Below are positions 18,825 to 28,437 of a stretch of 64,000 bases of DNA, one piece after another. Each line of letters begins with the position of its first letter. The first letter of the stretch is position 1. The DNA lies in NCBI RefSeq assembly GCF_014637725.1, contig NZ_BMFC01000001.1:904186-968185 (forward strand). Reading direction: 5' to 3'. Origin of the DNA: Marivita lacus. GTDB taxonomy: Bacteria > Pseudomonadota > Alphaproteobacteria > Rhodobacterales > Rhodobacteraceae. The notes under the pieces are model-generated. The model was not told the DNA's origin. It worked only from the letters and a program-made list of their open reading frames with translations, and ran no database searches. The position numbers were made by a program, and so were the translations under genes.

Positions 18825-19687
18825 CGGATCGGCGGACACATTGGTCCAACGGCACGGTTGCGCACAGTTCACTGATGGGCAGCGTTGCGGCAGAGCGGTT
18901 CACTGATGGCCAACTGCACTGGGTGACGTGTCCCCCGGTTGCGGCGCTTCGCGCGGCACCTTTCGGAGAGCGTGACCGCGAACTCCTCTGGGGGCAGGGC
19001 TTCAATGTCCTTGCCTGCGAACAGGGCTGGGCCTTTGGCTACGCGGTCCACGACGGCTACACCGGTTATGTCGAGGCGCGCATGCTGACCCCGGTTGACG
19101 ATCCCGCAACGCATCGCGTCTGCGCCCGGCAAACCGTGGCGCTGGCCTCCCCCGATTTCAAGGCGACCAAGGCCGACCTTGTGCCGCTGTCCCTTGGATC
19201 AGAGGTCGTCCTCACGGCGACCACCGACAAATGGGCAACCATCAACGGCGCCCCGCACGATCTTTACGTTCCTCTTGCCCACCTGACCCCGATCGACACG
19301 AAAGACCCCGATCAGGTCACGGTTGCCGAACGCCTGCTTGGCACACCCTATGTCTGGGGTGGCAATTCCGCCTTTGGGATCGACTGCTCCGGTCTGGTGC
19401 AGATTGCCTGTCACGCCTGCGGCATTCCTTGTCCGGGTGACAGCGATCAGCAGAGGGCGCAGCTTGGAGAAACGCTCCACCCCGATACACCGCCTCAACG
19501 CGGCGACCTTCTGTTCTGGAAGGGCCATGTCGGCTGGGTCTCCGATCCGGACACGCTTTTGCACGCGAATGCACATTCCATGTCGGTGGCTTATGAACCG
19601 CTCCATGCTGCGATCCAGAGGATTGCCGATCAGGGTGATCCTGTCCTGCGCCATGCCCGCTTGACGCTGGGTCGAAAAGACGTCTAA
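18821..19687 (+). CDS. NlpC/P60 (C40) family peptidase
   Basis: 288 residues with GTG start overlapping the M17 peptidase stop. Two SH3-like segments (about residues 15-90 and 95-155) come before the C40 domain: Cys in AFGIDCSGLVQIACHACG and His in GHVGWVSDPDTLLHANAH form the catalytic pair. Such enzymes cut gamma-D-Glu-diaminopimelate bonds in muropeptides. No signal peptide is visible, so with its coupling to a cytosolic aminopeptidase it may act in peptidoglycan recycling. Confidence 0.9.
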   Translation: MTDRRTHWSNGTVAHSSLMGSVAAERFTDGQLHWVTCPPVAALRAAPFGERDRELLWGQGFNVLACEQGWAFGYAVHDGYTGYVEARMLTPVDDPATHRVCARQTVALASPDFKATKADLVPLSLGSEVVLTATTDKWATINGAPHDLYVPLAHLTPIDTKDPDQVTVAERLLGTPYVWGGNSAFGIDCSGLVQIACHACGIPCPGDSDQQRAQLGETLHPDTPPQRGDLLFWKGHVGWVSDPDTLLHANAHSMSVAYEPLHAAIQRIADQGDPVLRHARLTLGRKDV

Positions 19688-19712
19688 TCGCGGCACCTTC
19701 CGGAGCACTCCT

Positions 19713-20957
19713 ATGCAAGCCCGCGCCTCCATCTTCACACCCGTCCTTGTCGGCGGGTGTTTCATCATCATGGTGTCCTTCGCGATCCGTGCCAGCTTCG
19801 GGGTGTTCCAGATCCCCATCGCCGAGGAATTCGGCTGGCTGCGGGCCGAATTCTCTCTGGCCATCGCGATCCAGAACCTTGCCTGGGGCATTGGCCAACC
19901 GCTCTTCGGTGCGCTGGCCGAAAAGATCGGCGACCGCAAGGCGATCATCCTTGGCGCGCTGACCTATGCCGCAGGTCTGGTGCTGTCGTCCTTCGCAGTC
20001 ACACCCAGCGCGCATCAGTTCTACGAAATCCTCGTGGGCTTCGGCGTGGCGGGCACCGGCTTCGGCGTGATCCTCGCCGTGGTGGGCCGTGCCAGTTCGG
20101 ACGCCAACCGCTCCATGAGTCTCGCCATCGCCACCGCCGCAGGCAGCGCGGGGCAGATCTTTGGCGCGCCGGTCGCGGAATGGATGCTGACGCTCATGAG
20201 CTGGCAGATGGTGTTCATCTGGTTCGCGGCTGTCATCCTCGCGGTGACGCTGGTGCTGCCGTTCATGCGGTCGCCGACACCTCTGGCCAGCCGTGCCGAG
20301 CTTGAGGAAAGCATGGGCACCATCCTCGTCCGCGCCTTCCGCGATCCATCCTATGCGCTGATCTTCCTGGGTTTTTTCAGCTGCGGCTACCAATTGGCTT
20401 TCGTGACCGCGCATTTCCCGGCCTTCGTGACCGAACTGTGCGGACCGATCCAGCCGGGGGGCATCCTGCATTCCCTCGGCATCACGACAACGTCTGCGCT
20501 GGGCGCGGTGTCGATCTCGCTCATCGGGTTGATGAACGTCGTCGGCACGCTGACGGCGGGTTGGGCCGGCAACCGCTGGTCCAAGAAATACCTGCTGGCG
20601 GGCATCTACACGGGCCGCACCATCATCGCGGCGCTCTTCATCATGTTCCCGATTACCCCCACATCGGTGATCCTGTTTTCCGCCGCGATGGGGTCGCTCT
20701 GGCTGGCCACCGTGCCGCTCACTTCGGGGCTGATCGCGCATATCTACGGGCTGCGCTACATGGGCACGCTCTACGGCATCGTGTTCTTCAGCCACCAGCT
20801 GGGCAGCTTCCTGGGAGTATGGCTGGGGGGCCGGATGTACGACATCCACGGCGATTACACGCTGGTCTGGTGGATTGGCGTCGGTGTCGGCGCGTTCAGC
20901 GCAATCGTGCATTTGCCGATCCGTGAAAAACGTCAACCGATCCCGCTTGCTGCCTGA
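19713..20957 (+). CDS. MFS transporter
   Basis: 414 residues, about 12 hydrophobic segments. The loop 2-3 region (GALAEKIGDRKAIILGA) has the MFS motif A pattern G-x-x-x-x-R-x-G-R/K-x-x, and a large central loop separates the halves near residue 190. The beginning (FIIMVSFAIRASFGVFQIPIAEEFGW) is typical of the monocarboxylate-porter/oxalate-formate antiporter subgroup (OFA-like). Substrate unknown. ATG start 25 nt after the peptidase stop; GGAGC precedes it. Confidence 0.88.
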   Translation: MQARASIFTPVLVGGCFIIMVSFAIRASFGVFQIPIAEEFGWLRAEFSLAIAIQNLAWGIGQPLFGALAEKIGDRKAIILGALTYAAGLVLSSFAVTPSAHQFYEILVGFGVAGTGFGVILAVVGRASSDANRSMSLAIATAAGSAGQIFGAPVAEWMLTLMSWQMVFIWFAAVILAVTLVLPFMRSPTPLASRAELEESMGTILVRAFRDPSYALIFLGFFSCGYQLAFVTAHFPAFVTELCGPIQPGGILHSLGITTTSALGAVSISLIGLMNVVGTLTAGWAGNRWSKKYLLAGIYTGRTIIAALFIMFPITPTSVILFSAAMGSLWLATVPLTSGLIAHIYGLRYMGTLYGIVFFSHQLGSFLGVWLGGRMYDIHGDYTLVWWIGVGVGAFSAIVHLPIREKRQPIPLAA

Positions 20958-20963
20958 TCAGGA

Positions 20964-21005
20964 GCCTGTTTGCGTCAACGCAAACAGGCGATGCGTCAAC
21001 GCATC
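20964..21005. repeat. Two abutting hairpins with a shared GCGTCAACGC core
   Basis: First hairpin 20964-20989: 12-bp perfect stem starting GCCTGTTTGCGT with a 2-nt CA centre. Second hairpin 20990-21005: 7-bp perfect stem GATGCGT with the same CA centre. They lie between the convergent MFS and ornithine cyclodeaminase-like genes and may end transcription from both sides. Confidence 0.75.
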
Positions 21006-21016
21006 GAGAACCCGGT

Positions 21017-21934
21017 CTAACGGGTCTGCCACCGATCCAGAATGTAGCGGCTGACCATCAGGTCCAGATGCGCCCCGCCGCCATTCTTGAATAGCGTGAT
21101 CTCGTCCTCGGACTGCCGCGCAAACGCACCCAGATCATAATAATCCGCCACGATATCCGCCTCCGAGATCACCCCTCGCGCAATCGGATCCCGGATCTCG
21201 CCGATATGCCCCACCGTGGTGTCCAGCGAGTCGACAAACACCCGCGCCCGCGTCAGCGCCGCATCATCGGCCTCGCGCATGTCGGGCCGGTACGCGCCGA
21301 TCAGGTCCACATGGGTTCCGGGCCGCAGCCACGCGCCCTGCAGAACCGGCGTGGTCGACATGGTGGCGCAACTGAGGATATCCGCCTGTCCCACAGCCTC
21401 TGCCAGATCATCCACCGCCGTGACGTGACCAAACGCATCCGCCAACGCGCGCGCCTTGGCGCCGGTCCGGTTCCAGATCAGAAAACGCGCTCCCGGAAAC
21501 GCCGCCGAATACGCCTCAATCAAGGACCGCGCCACGGTCCCCGCACCGACGATCAGGATCACCGCGCTGTCCGGTCGCGCCAGCCGACGTGCCGCGAGCA
21601 GACTGTCCCCGGCGGTCTTCCACTTGGTCACAAGGTGAAAGTCGATGATCGCCGCGAGCGTCCCGTCCATATCCGAATAGACCGACACACCGCCATTCAC
21701 CGCCGGTTTTCCAAGTCCGGCATTGCCCGGAAAGATCGTCGCCGATTTCACGGCCAGCCCCAGCCCGTCGATCCAGGCCGCCCGGTTCAAGAGCGTATCT
21801 TCCCCGCGATAGAGGAAACTGTCCGCAATCTTGGCCTTCGGCAAATCATGCCCTGCCGCAATCGCATCGGTCAGGCCGACCCAGTCAAGTTGCGCTTCGC
21901 CTTCCGCAAAGGGAATGATCTCGGGTGTGGTCAT
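21017..21934 (-). CDS. Ornithine cyclodeaminase / mu-crystallin family protein
   Basis: 305 residues from the ATG giving MTTPEIIPF; GGGGAGAG lies 3-10 nt upstream. Rossmann segment AVILIVGAGTVARSLIEAYSA (about residue 125) binds NAD(P), and GTHVDLIGAYRPDMREAD is the family's conserved substrate-side motif. Members include ornithine cyclodeaminase, alanine dehydrogenase and ketimine reductases; the exact reaction is uncertain. It is the last gene of a minus-strand run that begins with an AEC carrier. Confidence 0.9.
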   Translation of the reverse strand: MTTPEIIPFAEGEAQLDWVGLTDAIAAGHDLPKAKIADSFLYRGEDTLLNRAAWIDGLGLAVKSATIFPGNAGLGKPAVNGGVSVYSDMDGTLAAIIDFHLVTKWKTAGDSLLAARRLARPDSAVILIVGAGTVARSLIEAYSAAFPGARFLIWNRTGAKARALADAFGHVTAVDDLAEAVGQADILSCATMSTTPVLQGAWLRPGTHVDLIGAYRPDMREADDAALTRARVFVDSLDTTVGHIGEIRDPIARGVISEADIVADYYDLGAFARQSEDEITLFKNGGGAHLDLMVSRYILDRWQTR

Positions 21935-21956
21935 GGCTCTCTCCCCTCGTGGTCTC

Positions 21957-22418
21957 TCAGCGTGGCGTGTCACTCGCTGCCGCCCGCATTTCGCGCTCCA
22001 GCGCATCCAGAAACCGCGACCGGTCGACCTTGGAGAACGCCTTGCCGCCGCCCTGCCGAAACGGGTCCGCCGCGCGCAGATCGGTCATCAGGTCGCGCGT
22101 CGCAAGCACCTGTCCGATATTGCGCGCATCCAGACGCTCGCCATTGTGCTTGAGCACGCGCGCGCCGTTCTCGACGCAGCGCGCGGCCAGCGGAATATCC
22201 CCGGTGATCACCACATCCCCCGGCCCGGCCCGATCCGCGATCCACATATCGGCCACGTCCGGCCCGTCCGACACGACGACCACCTCCACAAACGGATTTT
22301 CAGACATCCGCAACCCGCCATTCGACACGAGGTACATCTGCGCCTTGTGCCGTGTCGCCACGCGCTCGGCCTCACCCTTCACCGGGCAGGCATCGGCATC
22401 GACGAACAGCCGGGTCAC
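21957..22418 (-). CDS. YaiI/YqxD family protein (DUF188)
   Basis: 153 residues, GTG start overlapping the S-formylglutathione hydrolase stop by 4 nt (GTGA). The N-terminus [20 protein letters not shown] carries the conserved Asp residues of the family, and [20 protein letters not shown] continues the PIN-like fold. Biochemical role unestablished; a PIN-like nuclease activity has been suggested from fold only. Start and spacing indicate translational coupling to fghA. Confidence 0.9.
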   Translation of the reverse strand: MTRLFVDADACPVKGEAERVATRHKAQMYLVSNGGLRMSENPFVEVVVVSDGPDVADMWIADRAGPGDVVITGDIPLAARCVENGARVLKHNGERLDARNIGQVLATRDLMTDLRAADPFRQGGGKAFSKVDRSRFLDALEREMRAAASDTPR

Positions 22419-23245
22419 AGCCCCAGCGCGTTGGCATGGAACGCGATGTGATCGGGGATGAAGGTCGCGACAAAGAAATACGAATGGTCGTAGCCCTTCT
22501 GCATCCGGAACACCCCGTCCTGCCGCCGCGCTGCCATTGCCTGCGCCAGCGCTTCGGGCTTGAGCAGATACAGAAACTGGTCCGATCCCCCTTGATCCAC
22601 CAGCAGCGGACCGTCAAAGCCCACAGCCTCCATCTGCACCGTCGCGTCATGCTTGGCCCAAGTGCTCTCATCATCGCCCAGATAGGCGGACAGCTGTTTG
22701 CGGCCCCAATCGCTTTGCATCGGGTTGGCAATCGGCGCAAAGGCCGAAACAGAGGCAAACCGCCCCGGATGCGCCATCGCAAGGGTCAGCGCGCCATGTC
22801 CACCCATCGAATGACCCGTGATCGCCTGACGACCCAGATCGACCGCAAATTCGGTGCCCAAGAGTGCGGGCAATTCCGTCGAAACATAGTCCCACATCCG
22901 GAAATGCGGTGCCCACGGCTCCTGTGTCGCGTTCACGTAGAACCCGGCTCCCTTGCCCAGATCATAGGCGTCGTCATCCGCCACATCCGCGCCGCGCGGT
23001 GACGTGTCGGGGAATACCACCGCCATGCCCGCCTCTGCCGCAAACCCCTGCGCAGCGGCCTTGGTCATCGCGTTCTCGTGGGTGCAGGTCAGCCCGGACA
23101 GATACCACAGCACCGGCACCGGGCCGTCCTTGGCCGCGGGCGGCAGGTAGAGGCCAAAGGTCATGTCACACCCACAGGCCTCGGACGCATGGGAATAGAC
23201 ACCTTGCACACCCCCGAAACAGGCGTTCTCCGATACGGTTTGCAT
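22415..23245 (-). CDS. fghA: S-formylglutathione hydrolase
   Basis: 276 residues, full length. Ser146 in [11 protein letters not shown] is the nucleophile; Asp in [11 protein letters not shown] and His in KGYDHSYFF complete the esterase D-type triad. It hydrolyses S-formylglutathione to formate and glutathione, the last step of glutathione-dependent formaldehyde oxidation. No formaldehyde dehydrogenase gene is in the window. Upstream AEC gene ends 13 nt before, so it is co-transcribed. Confidence 0.95.
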   Translation of the reverse strand: MQTVSENACFGGVQGVYSHASEACGCDMTFGLYLPPAAKDGPVPVLWYLSGLTCTHENAMTKAAAQGFAAEAGMAVVFPDTSPRGADVADDDAYDLGKGAGFYVNATQEPWAPHFRMWDYVSTELPALLGTEFAVDLGRQAITGHSMGGHGALTLAMAHPGRFASVSAFAPIANPMQSDWGRKQLSAYLGDDESTWAKHDATVQMEAVGFDGPLLVDQGGSDQFLYLLKPEALAQAMAARRQDGVFRMQKGYDHSYFFVATFIPDHIAFHANALGL

Positions 23246-23258
23246 GGCGCTTCCTTTC

Positions 23259-24185
23259 CTAGATCAAGACTTGGCTGATCACGTAGGACACTGTCACGAT
23301 GCTCAGCGTCGTCGAGATCAGGATGGCGGCGGACACCCGTTGCGGGGCCACGTTGTAATGCTGGGCAAGGATGAACACGTTGCCCGCAACTGGCAAGGAC
23401 GCAGCCGCTACCACGACCCCCGCCTTGTAGGGATCGGCCGGAAACAGGATGAAAACCCCCAGCGCCACCGCCGCCGGATGAATCACCAGCTTGCAAAAGC
23501 TAAGCCAGCCCGCGATGTTCAAACGCTCGGCAGATTTGCTGGCCAAGGACGCACCAATCGCGAACAAGGCACCGGGTGTGGCGGCGGCCCCCAGAATGGA
23601 CAGGAATTGATTGACTGGCTCAGGGATCGGCACACCCGTGGACGACACCATGAACCCCGCCACGATCGCGACGATCATCGGGTTCTTGAGCAAGCCCACC
23701 CCGACCGTTCTGAAAATGCGCAACGACATCCGGCCTTCGCGCGACCCGACAACCAGGATCACGATCAGCGACGAAAACACCACAAGGTCGATGGTCAGAA
23801 CAAGGATGATTGGCCCGACCGCATCCTGCCCCATCAAGAGCGCCAGCATCGGTACACCCAGAAAGCCGGTGTTCCCGATAGCTGCGACCTGTCCTTCAAA
23901 GGCGGCGGTTTCGGTGTTCATGCCGCGCAGGAACCCCACCGCCATGCCGATGCCGTAGACAAAGGCTGTACCCCACAGATACCCTGCCGCGATCCGCCAA
24001 TCGAAGATCTCGGCAATCGACAGGTTGGCCGAAAACCGGAACAACATGGCCGACAGCGCGAAGTAGAAAACGAACTTGGTCAGGTAGGCGGTTGCTTCCT
24101 CGGTAAAGAAGCCAGTCTTGCCCGCGCCGAACCCGACGGCGATCAAGGCGAAAAAAGGCAGGGTCTGAAGGAAGATAGCCAGCAT
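23259..24185 (-). CDS. AEC family transporter
   Basis: 308 residues with about ten hydrophobic helices in two similar halves, as in auxin-efflux-carrier (AEC/Mem_trans) proteins; the C-terminal half has FAIGASLASKSAERLN and GNVFILAQHYN-type conserved segments. The substrate is probably an organic acid or similar anion. It is first in the run AEC-fghA-YaiI-OCD. Confidence 0.9.
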   Translation of the reverse strand: MLAIFLQTLPFFALIAVGFGAGKTGFFTEEATAYLTKFVFYFALSAMLFRFSANLSIAEIFDWRIAAGYLWGTAFVYGIGMAVGFLRGMNTETAAFEGQVAAIGNTGFLGVPMLALLMGQDAVGPIILVLTIDLVVFSSLIVILVVGSREGRMSLRIFRTVGVGLLKNPMIVAIVAGFMVSSTGVPIPEPVNQFLSILGAAATPGALFAIGASLASKSAERLNIAGWLSFCKLVIHPAAVALGVFILFPADPYKAGVVVAAASLPVAGNVFILAQHYNVAPQRVSAAILISTTLSIVTVSYVISQVLI

Positions 24186-24286
24186 ATGTGTTTTGTTATC
24201 ATGCGGGTGGGCGGGGTCAATCTCGACAGGGTTCTGTTAACCACCTATATTTAGAGTAGGAGCATGAATCTGTTTGGGACGCTTCG

Positions 24287-24448
24287 ATGACACTGCAAGA
24301 ACAATCCATCGCCGACGACAAGATGCGTGCGGAAATCGCGAAACTTGTCGCGGAAACATCCGAAATCAATCAGAATATGAAGTATCGCTTCTGGGTTCTG
24401 ATGGCGGCCTACGTCAGTGCGATGGGTATCTTGCTCAAGTTTTTCTGA
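24287..24448 (+). CDS. Small membrane protein of 53 residues
   Basis: Codes for MTLQEQSIADDKMRAEIAKL followed by a polar helix and one C-terminal hydrophobic segment (FWVLMAAYVSAMGILLKFF) that should span the membrane. An 8-codon ORF at 24264-24290 (good GTAGGAGC site before its ATG) ends by overlapping this ATG in ATGA, which suggests translational coupling. Codon pattern and the amphipathic-then-hydrophobic design argue that it is real. No family recognised. Confidence 0.6.
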   Translation: MTLQEQSIADDKMRAEIAKLVAETSEINQNMKYRFWVLMAAYVSAMGILLKFF

Positions 24449-24507
24449 CCTTTTTGGAATCCGAAACCCCGTAGAAGAATCGTATCCTCCATGCTACATC
24501 TCGTGGC

Positions 24508-26352
24508 ATGAACTCCCATGCCACCAATATCCGCGCCTCAATTCAACAACTTGAGGAAGGCGCCATCAACCGCATAGCCGCGGGCGAGGTGGTCGAACGC
24601 CCGGCCTCCGCGGTCAAGGAGCTGGTGGAAAACGCCATCGACGCGGGCGCGACTCGCATCGAGGTGGCCATCGCCGATGGCGGCAAGACCCTGATCCGCG
24701 TCACCGATGACGGGTGCGGCATCCCGCCCGAAGAGCTGCCGCTGGCGATTGCCCGTCACGCCACGTCCAAGATCGACGGGTCGGATTTGCTCAACATCCA
24801 CAGCTTCGGGTTTCGTGGCGAAGCGCTGGCCTCGCTAGGGGCGGTCGGTCGCCTGACCCTGACCAGCCGGGCCGAAGGGTACGACGCCGCCGAACTGTCG
24901 GTCACTGGCGGCAAATCCGACCCGGTGAAACCGGCGGCCCTGTCGCGCGGCACCGTCGTCACTCTGCGCAACCTGTTCTACGCCACACCAGCACGGCTGA
25001 AATTCCTCCGATCCGACCGGGCAGAGATGCAGGCGATCTCGGATGTGCTCAAGCGTCTTGCCATGGCCGAACCCTCGGTCAGCTTTGCTCTGCGCGACGT
25101 GTCGGGGGGTGGCGAAGGCCGCGTGACCTTCCGTGCCGACGCGGTGACCGGCGATCTCTTCGACGCCCTTCGCGGTCGCTTGGGGCAGGTGATGGGCGCG
25201 GAGTTCATCGACAATGCCGTGCCCATAGATGCCGAACGCGAGGGCATTCACCTCACCGGGCTTGCCGGCTTGCCGACCTATTCGCGCGGTGCGGCGGTGG
25301 CGCAGTTCCTCTTCGTCAACGGCCGCCCGGTGCGCGACAAGCTCCTGATTGGCGCGCTGCGCGGGGCTTATGCCGATTTCCTCAGCCGCGACCGTCACCC
25401 GGCGGTGGCGCTGTTCATCGATTGCGACCCGCACAAGGTGGACGTGAACGTGCATCCGGCAAAATCCGAGGTTCGCTTCCGCGAACCGGGACTCGTGCGC
25501 GGGTTGGTCGTATCCGCCCTGCGCCATGCGCTGGCCGAGGCAGGGCACCGCGCGTCGACCACCGTGGCGGGTGCCACGCTGGGTGCCATGCGTCCCGAGG
25601 CGCCCCAGGGCCAACCCCGCATCTACCAGATGGACCGCCCGAGTTTCGCCGCGAAACAGACAGCCTATGCGATGCAGTCGCCCGGTTTCGCGGATATGGC
25701 GCAAAGCTATTCGGGTCGCGTGGTCGAGGTCGAAGAGAGCTCGCAAGAGGCCGATGAGATCCCCCGCCCCCATCTTCCGCTTGGCGCGGCGCGGGGGCAG
25801 GTGCACGAGAACTACATCATCGCGCAGACACAAGACGGCATCGTGATCGTCGATCAACACGCCGCACATGAACGTCTGGTCTACGAGAAACTCAAGACCC
25901 AGATGGCGCAGAACAGCGTACCCGCACAGGCGCTGCTGATCCCGGACGTGGTCGAGATGAGCGAAAGCGACAGCGCCCGCCTTTTGGACATCGCGGATGA
26001 CCTGACCCGCATGGGCCTGACCATCGAGCCCTTCGGAAACGGTGCCGTTGTGGTCCGCGAGACCCCGGCAATTCTGGGTGAAGTCAACGCTGACGCCCTT
26101 CTGCGCGATATCCTCGACGAGTTGAACGACCAGGGCGAAGCCCGCGCCGTTCAGGACCGGATCGAGGCGATCCTGTCTCGTGTTGCCTGTCACGGGTCGA
26201 TTCGCTCCGGTCGACAGATGCGCGCCGAGGAAATGAACGCGCTGCTGCGCGAAATGGAAGCGACGCCCTATTCCGGCCAGTGCAACCACGGCCGGCCCAC
26301 CTATGTCGAACTGAAACTCAGCGACATCGAAAGACTGTTTGGCCGCACATGA
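24508..26352 (+). CDS. mutL: DNA mismatch repair protein MutL
   Basis: 614 residues. The GHKL ATPase motifs are intact: [26 protein letters not shown] and [15 protein letters not shown], followed by the transducer domain and [12 protein letters not shown] linker (about 340-425) leads to a C-terminal dimerisation domain with [30 protein letters not shown] and [12 protein letters not shown]. MutL couples mismatch recognition by MutS to downstream repair; the absence of MutH in alphaproteobacteria suggests the C-terminal endonuclease form, although I do not pinpoint its metal motif with certainty. rmuC starts within its stop codon (ATGA). Confidence 0.96.
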   Translation: MNSHATNIRASIQQLEEGAINRIAAGEVVERPASAVKELVENAIDAGATRIEVAIADGGKTLIRVTDDGCGIPPEELPLAIARHATSKIDGSDLLNIHSFGFRGEALASLGAVGRLTLTSRAEGYDAAELSVTGGKSDPVKPAALSRGTVVTLRNLFYATPARLKFLRSDRAEMQAISDVLKRLAMAEPSVSFALRDVSGGGEGRVTFRADAVTGDLFDALRGRLGQVMGAEFIDNAVPIDAEREGIHLTGLAGLPTYSRGAAVAQFLFVNGRPVRDKLLIGALRGAYADFLSRDRHPAVALFIDCDPHKVDVNVHPAKSEVRFREPGLVRGLVVSALRHALAEAGHRASTTVAGATLGAMRPEAPQGQPRIYQMDRPSFAAKQTAYAMQSPGFADMAQSYSGRVVEVEESSQEADEIPRPHLPLGAARGQVHENYIIAQTQDGIVIVDQHAAHERLVYEKLKTQMAQNSVPAQALLIPDVVEMSESDSARLLDIADDLTRMGLTIEPFGNGAVVVRETPAILGEVNADALLRDILDELNDQGEARAVQDRIEAILSRVACHGSIRSGRQMRAEEMNALLREMEATPYSGQCNHGRPTYVELKLSDIERLFGRT

Positions 26353-27515
26353 TCCAGATCGGTGATCTCATTCTTGACCTGAGCGATCCGGTCATCCTTC
26401 TGGCTTTGGCCTTGGGCGGGCTGGTGTTCCTTCTGCTTTTCATGTCGCTCATGTCCGCCCGTCGCGCTGCGAAACTCAGCGAACCCTTGGTGTACCAACT
26501 GGCGCAGGTGGGGCAGCGGGTTCAAAGCCTCAGCGACGGGCAGGAACGGTTGTCGGGTGGTCTGCACCATGTCAGCGAAGCACAGGCGCAAAGCCAGACC
26601 GCGATGCTGCAACTGATGGAGCGGCGGCTGGCGCAGGTGCAAAGCCAGATGAACGAGAACCTGCACGGCTCGGCCCGGCGCACGGCGCAATCGCTTGGTG
26701 ACTTGCAGCAAAGACTCCAGAGCATCGACAAGGCGCAGGAGAACATCACCAAGCTGTCGGGCGATGTGCTGTCCTTGCAGGACATCCTGTCGAACAAGCA
26801 GACGCGCGGCGCATTCGGGGAAATCCAGTTGACGGATATCGTCGGCAAGGCGCTGCCCAAGGACAGCTATACGCTGCAAGCCACACTTTCGAACGGCAAG
26901 CGCGCGGATTGCCTGATCCACCTGCCGAACCCGCCGGGGCCGATTGCCATCGACAGCAAGTTCCCGCTCGAAGCCTACGAGCAGCTTCGCCGGGCCGACA
27001 CGCAAGAGCAACTGACTCGCGCAGCACAGCAGCTTCGGCTTTCGCTGCGAAAGCACATCAAGGACATTTCCGAGAAATACATCATCGAAGGCGAGACCGC
27101 CGATGGCGCGCTGATGTTCCTGCCCTCCGAGGCGGTCTATGCCGAACTGCATGCGAACTTCCCCGAAGTGGTGCGCGACGGGTTTGCGGCGCGGGTCTGG
27201 ATCGTGTCACCGACCACCTGCATGGCGACCCTGAACACGATGCGCGCGATCCTCAAGGATGCGCGGATGCAGGAACAGGCCGGGGCGATCCGCAAGGAAC
27301 TGGGATTGCTTTACGCCGATGTGGACCGGCTGGGCAGCCGGGTGGAAAGCCTCGACCGGCATTTCGGACAGGCGGCCAAGGACATCGCGGACATCAAGAT
27401 CAGCGCGGACAAGGCAGGACGCCGGGCGCGGCGGCTGGACAATTTCGATTTCGAGGAACTCGCCAAGGTCGATCCGACACCGGTGGTGCGACTGGCCAAG
27501 CCGCCGGGAGAATAG
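26349..27515 (+). CDS. rmuC: DNA recombination protein RmuC
   Basis: 388 residues, start overlapping the mutL stop by 4 nt. One N-terminal membrane segment ([21 protein letters not shown]), a coiled-coil stretch (about residues 45-135) and the RmuC core with [31 protein letters not shown] and [17 protein letters not shown] segments ([12 protein letters not shown] here). RmuC proteins limit inversion of short repeats and have a restriction-nuclease-like fold. Coupling to mutL fits a shared role in genome stability. Confidence 0.95.
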   Translation: MIQIGDLILDLSDPVILLALALGGLVFLLLFMSLMSARRAAKLSEPLVYQLAQVGQRVQSLSDGQERLSGGLHHVSEAQAQSQTAMLQLMERRLAQVQSQMNENLHGSARRTAQSLGDLQQRLQSIDKAQENITKLSGDVLSLQDILSNKQTRGAFGEIQLTDIVGKALPKDSYTLQATLSNGKRADCLIHLPNPPGPIAIDSKFPLEAYEQLRRADTQEQLTRAAQQLRLSLRKHIKDISEKYIIEGETADGALMFLPSEAVYAELHANFPEVVRDGFAARVWIVSPTTCMATLNTMRAILKDARMQEQAGAIRKELGLLYADVDRLGSRVESLDRHFGQAAKDIADIKISADKAGRRARRLDNFDFEELAKVDPTPVVRLAKPPGE

Positions 27516-27553
27516 GTCAGAATACGCACCTTGGGCTCGGCCCGTTCTCGCCT

Positions 27554-27621
27554 CAAACCATCCCCCGTATGGTTTGTTCGCCAAAGGCGAAACCGGCTCG
27601 AACTGTTTCGCGCGCGAAACA
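27554..27621. repeat. Cluster of three hairpins between rmuC and the Lrp gene
   Basis: Three perfect stems in 70 nt: CAAACCAT/ATGGTTTG (27554-27576), TTCGCC-AAA-GGCGAA (27577-27591) and the 18-nt palindrome with core TTTCGCGCGCGAAA (27604-27621). An outer AACCGG/CCGGTT pair (27591-27596, 27628-27633) encloses the third. This resembles a REP-like or terminator array. Confidence 0.75.
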
Positions 27622-27701
27622 ATATGTCCGGTTCGGACCCTTTAACTTTTTGTTAACGTTTGGCTTTGTTGGGTCGTATGTTGCTGGTATCTCGAAGGAA
27701 G

Positions 27702-27734
27702 ATTTCCTAAATTAATGACGAATTTATGGGAAAT
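27702..27734. promoter_or_regulatory. Inverted repeat over the Lrp start codon (possible operator)
   Basis: ATTTCC and AAATT on the left mirror AATTT and GGAAAT on the right, AT-rich like Lrp/AsnC sites, centred just before the regulator's start. Position suggests self-repression; no experimental consensus is matched. Confidence 0.4.
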
Positions 27735-28205
27735 TCTCTCGTGGACCAAGACAAGCTTGATCAATTCGACAAGGCAATCCTGCGTATCCTGCAACGGGAT
27801 GCAAGCCTGAGCGTGGAGGTCATCGCCGATCAGGTGGCGCTGTCGCGCAACGCCTGCTGGCGGCGGATCAAGATGATGGAACAGTCCGGCATCATCACCG
27901 GGCGGGTGGCGCTGGCTGATCCGGTCAAGCTGGGCTGTCCGCTCGAAGTGATGGTGATGATCCGCGCCGGGCGCCATGATGCGGATTGGTTGGAGAGTTT
28001 TCACAAGGCGGTGCGCACTATGCCCGAAGTGGTCGGCGCCTACCGGATGACCGGTGACCTGGATTACCTTCTGCGGGTGCGGGTGGCCGATGTTCCAGCC
28101 TATGACGCGTTTTACAAGCGCGTGATCGCGCGGATTCCGCTCTCGGATATCTCGGCCAGTTTCGTTATGGAGGAGATCAAGGAAACCACGGCTTTGCCCA
28201 TCTGA
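27726..28205 (+). CDS. Lrp/AsnC family transcriptional regulator
   Basis: 159 residues: N-terminal AsnC-type helix-turn-helix (LDQFDKAILRILQRDASLSVEVIADQVALSRNACWRRIKMMEQSGII) and a C-terminal RAM ligand domain (VVGAYRMTGDLDYLLRVRV). A GTG five codons in (27741) with GGGAAA upstream is an alternative start. Such regulators often sense amino acids and act as octamers. No divergent target gene is adjacent; the inverted repeat at its start points to autoregulation. Confidence 0.9.
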   Translation: MGNSLVDQDKLDQFDKAILRILQRDASLSVEVIADQVALSRNACWRRIKMMEQSGIITGRVALADPVKLGCPLEVMVMIRAGRHDADWLESFHKAVRTMPEVVGAYRMTGDLDYLLRVRVADVPAYDAFYKRVIARIPLSDISASFVMEEIKETTALPI

Positions 28206-28230
28206 AAGGCCGACCCGAGGGGGAGCGACC

Positions 28231-28293
28231 ATGAGCCAGGACAGTCAGACCAATGCCGAAGCGGTCGAGGGGAATGCCGCTGCTGTGCAATGA
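28231..28293 (+). CDS. Possible 20-codon ORF with strong ribosome site
   Basis: Encodes MSQDSQTNAEAVEGNAAAVQ after GAGGGGGAGCGACC, one of the best Shine-Dalgarno sequences in the region. No family is recognised. It could be a leader peptide or the remnant of a longer gene whose remainder is lost before cytochrome oxidase subunit IV. Confidence 0.3.
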   Translation: MSQDSQTNAEAVEGNAAAVQ

Positions 28294-28437
28294 CGTCGCA
28301 CCGCGCCGCATGGGGTTTCAACTTGCGGCAGAATTGGAACAGGACAGCTGAGCCGCGACACACTGCGCGCTTGGCATGGGTGACAGTGTCGGGCAAATCA
28401 GGTAGCGACTCAAAAACATATGCAAGGGATGTCTCAA

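Noticed and set aside
19317..20936. 539-codon open frame opposite the peptidase and MFS genes
   Set aside because: Antisense shadow, composed mostly of charged low-complexity residues.
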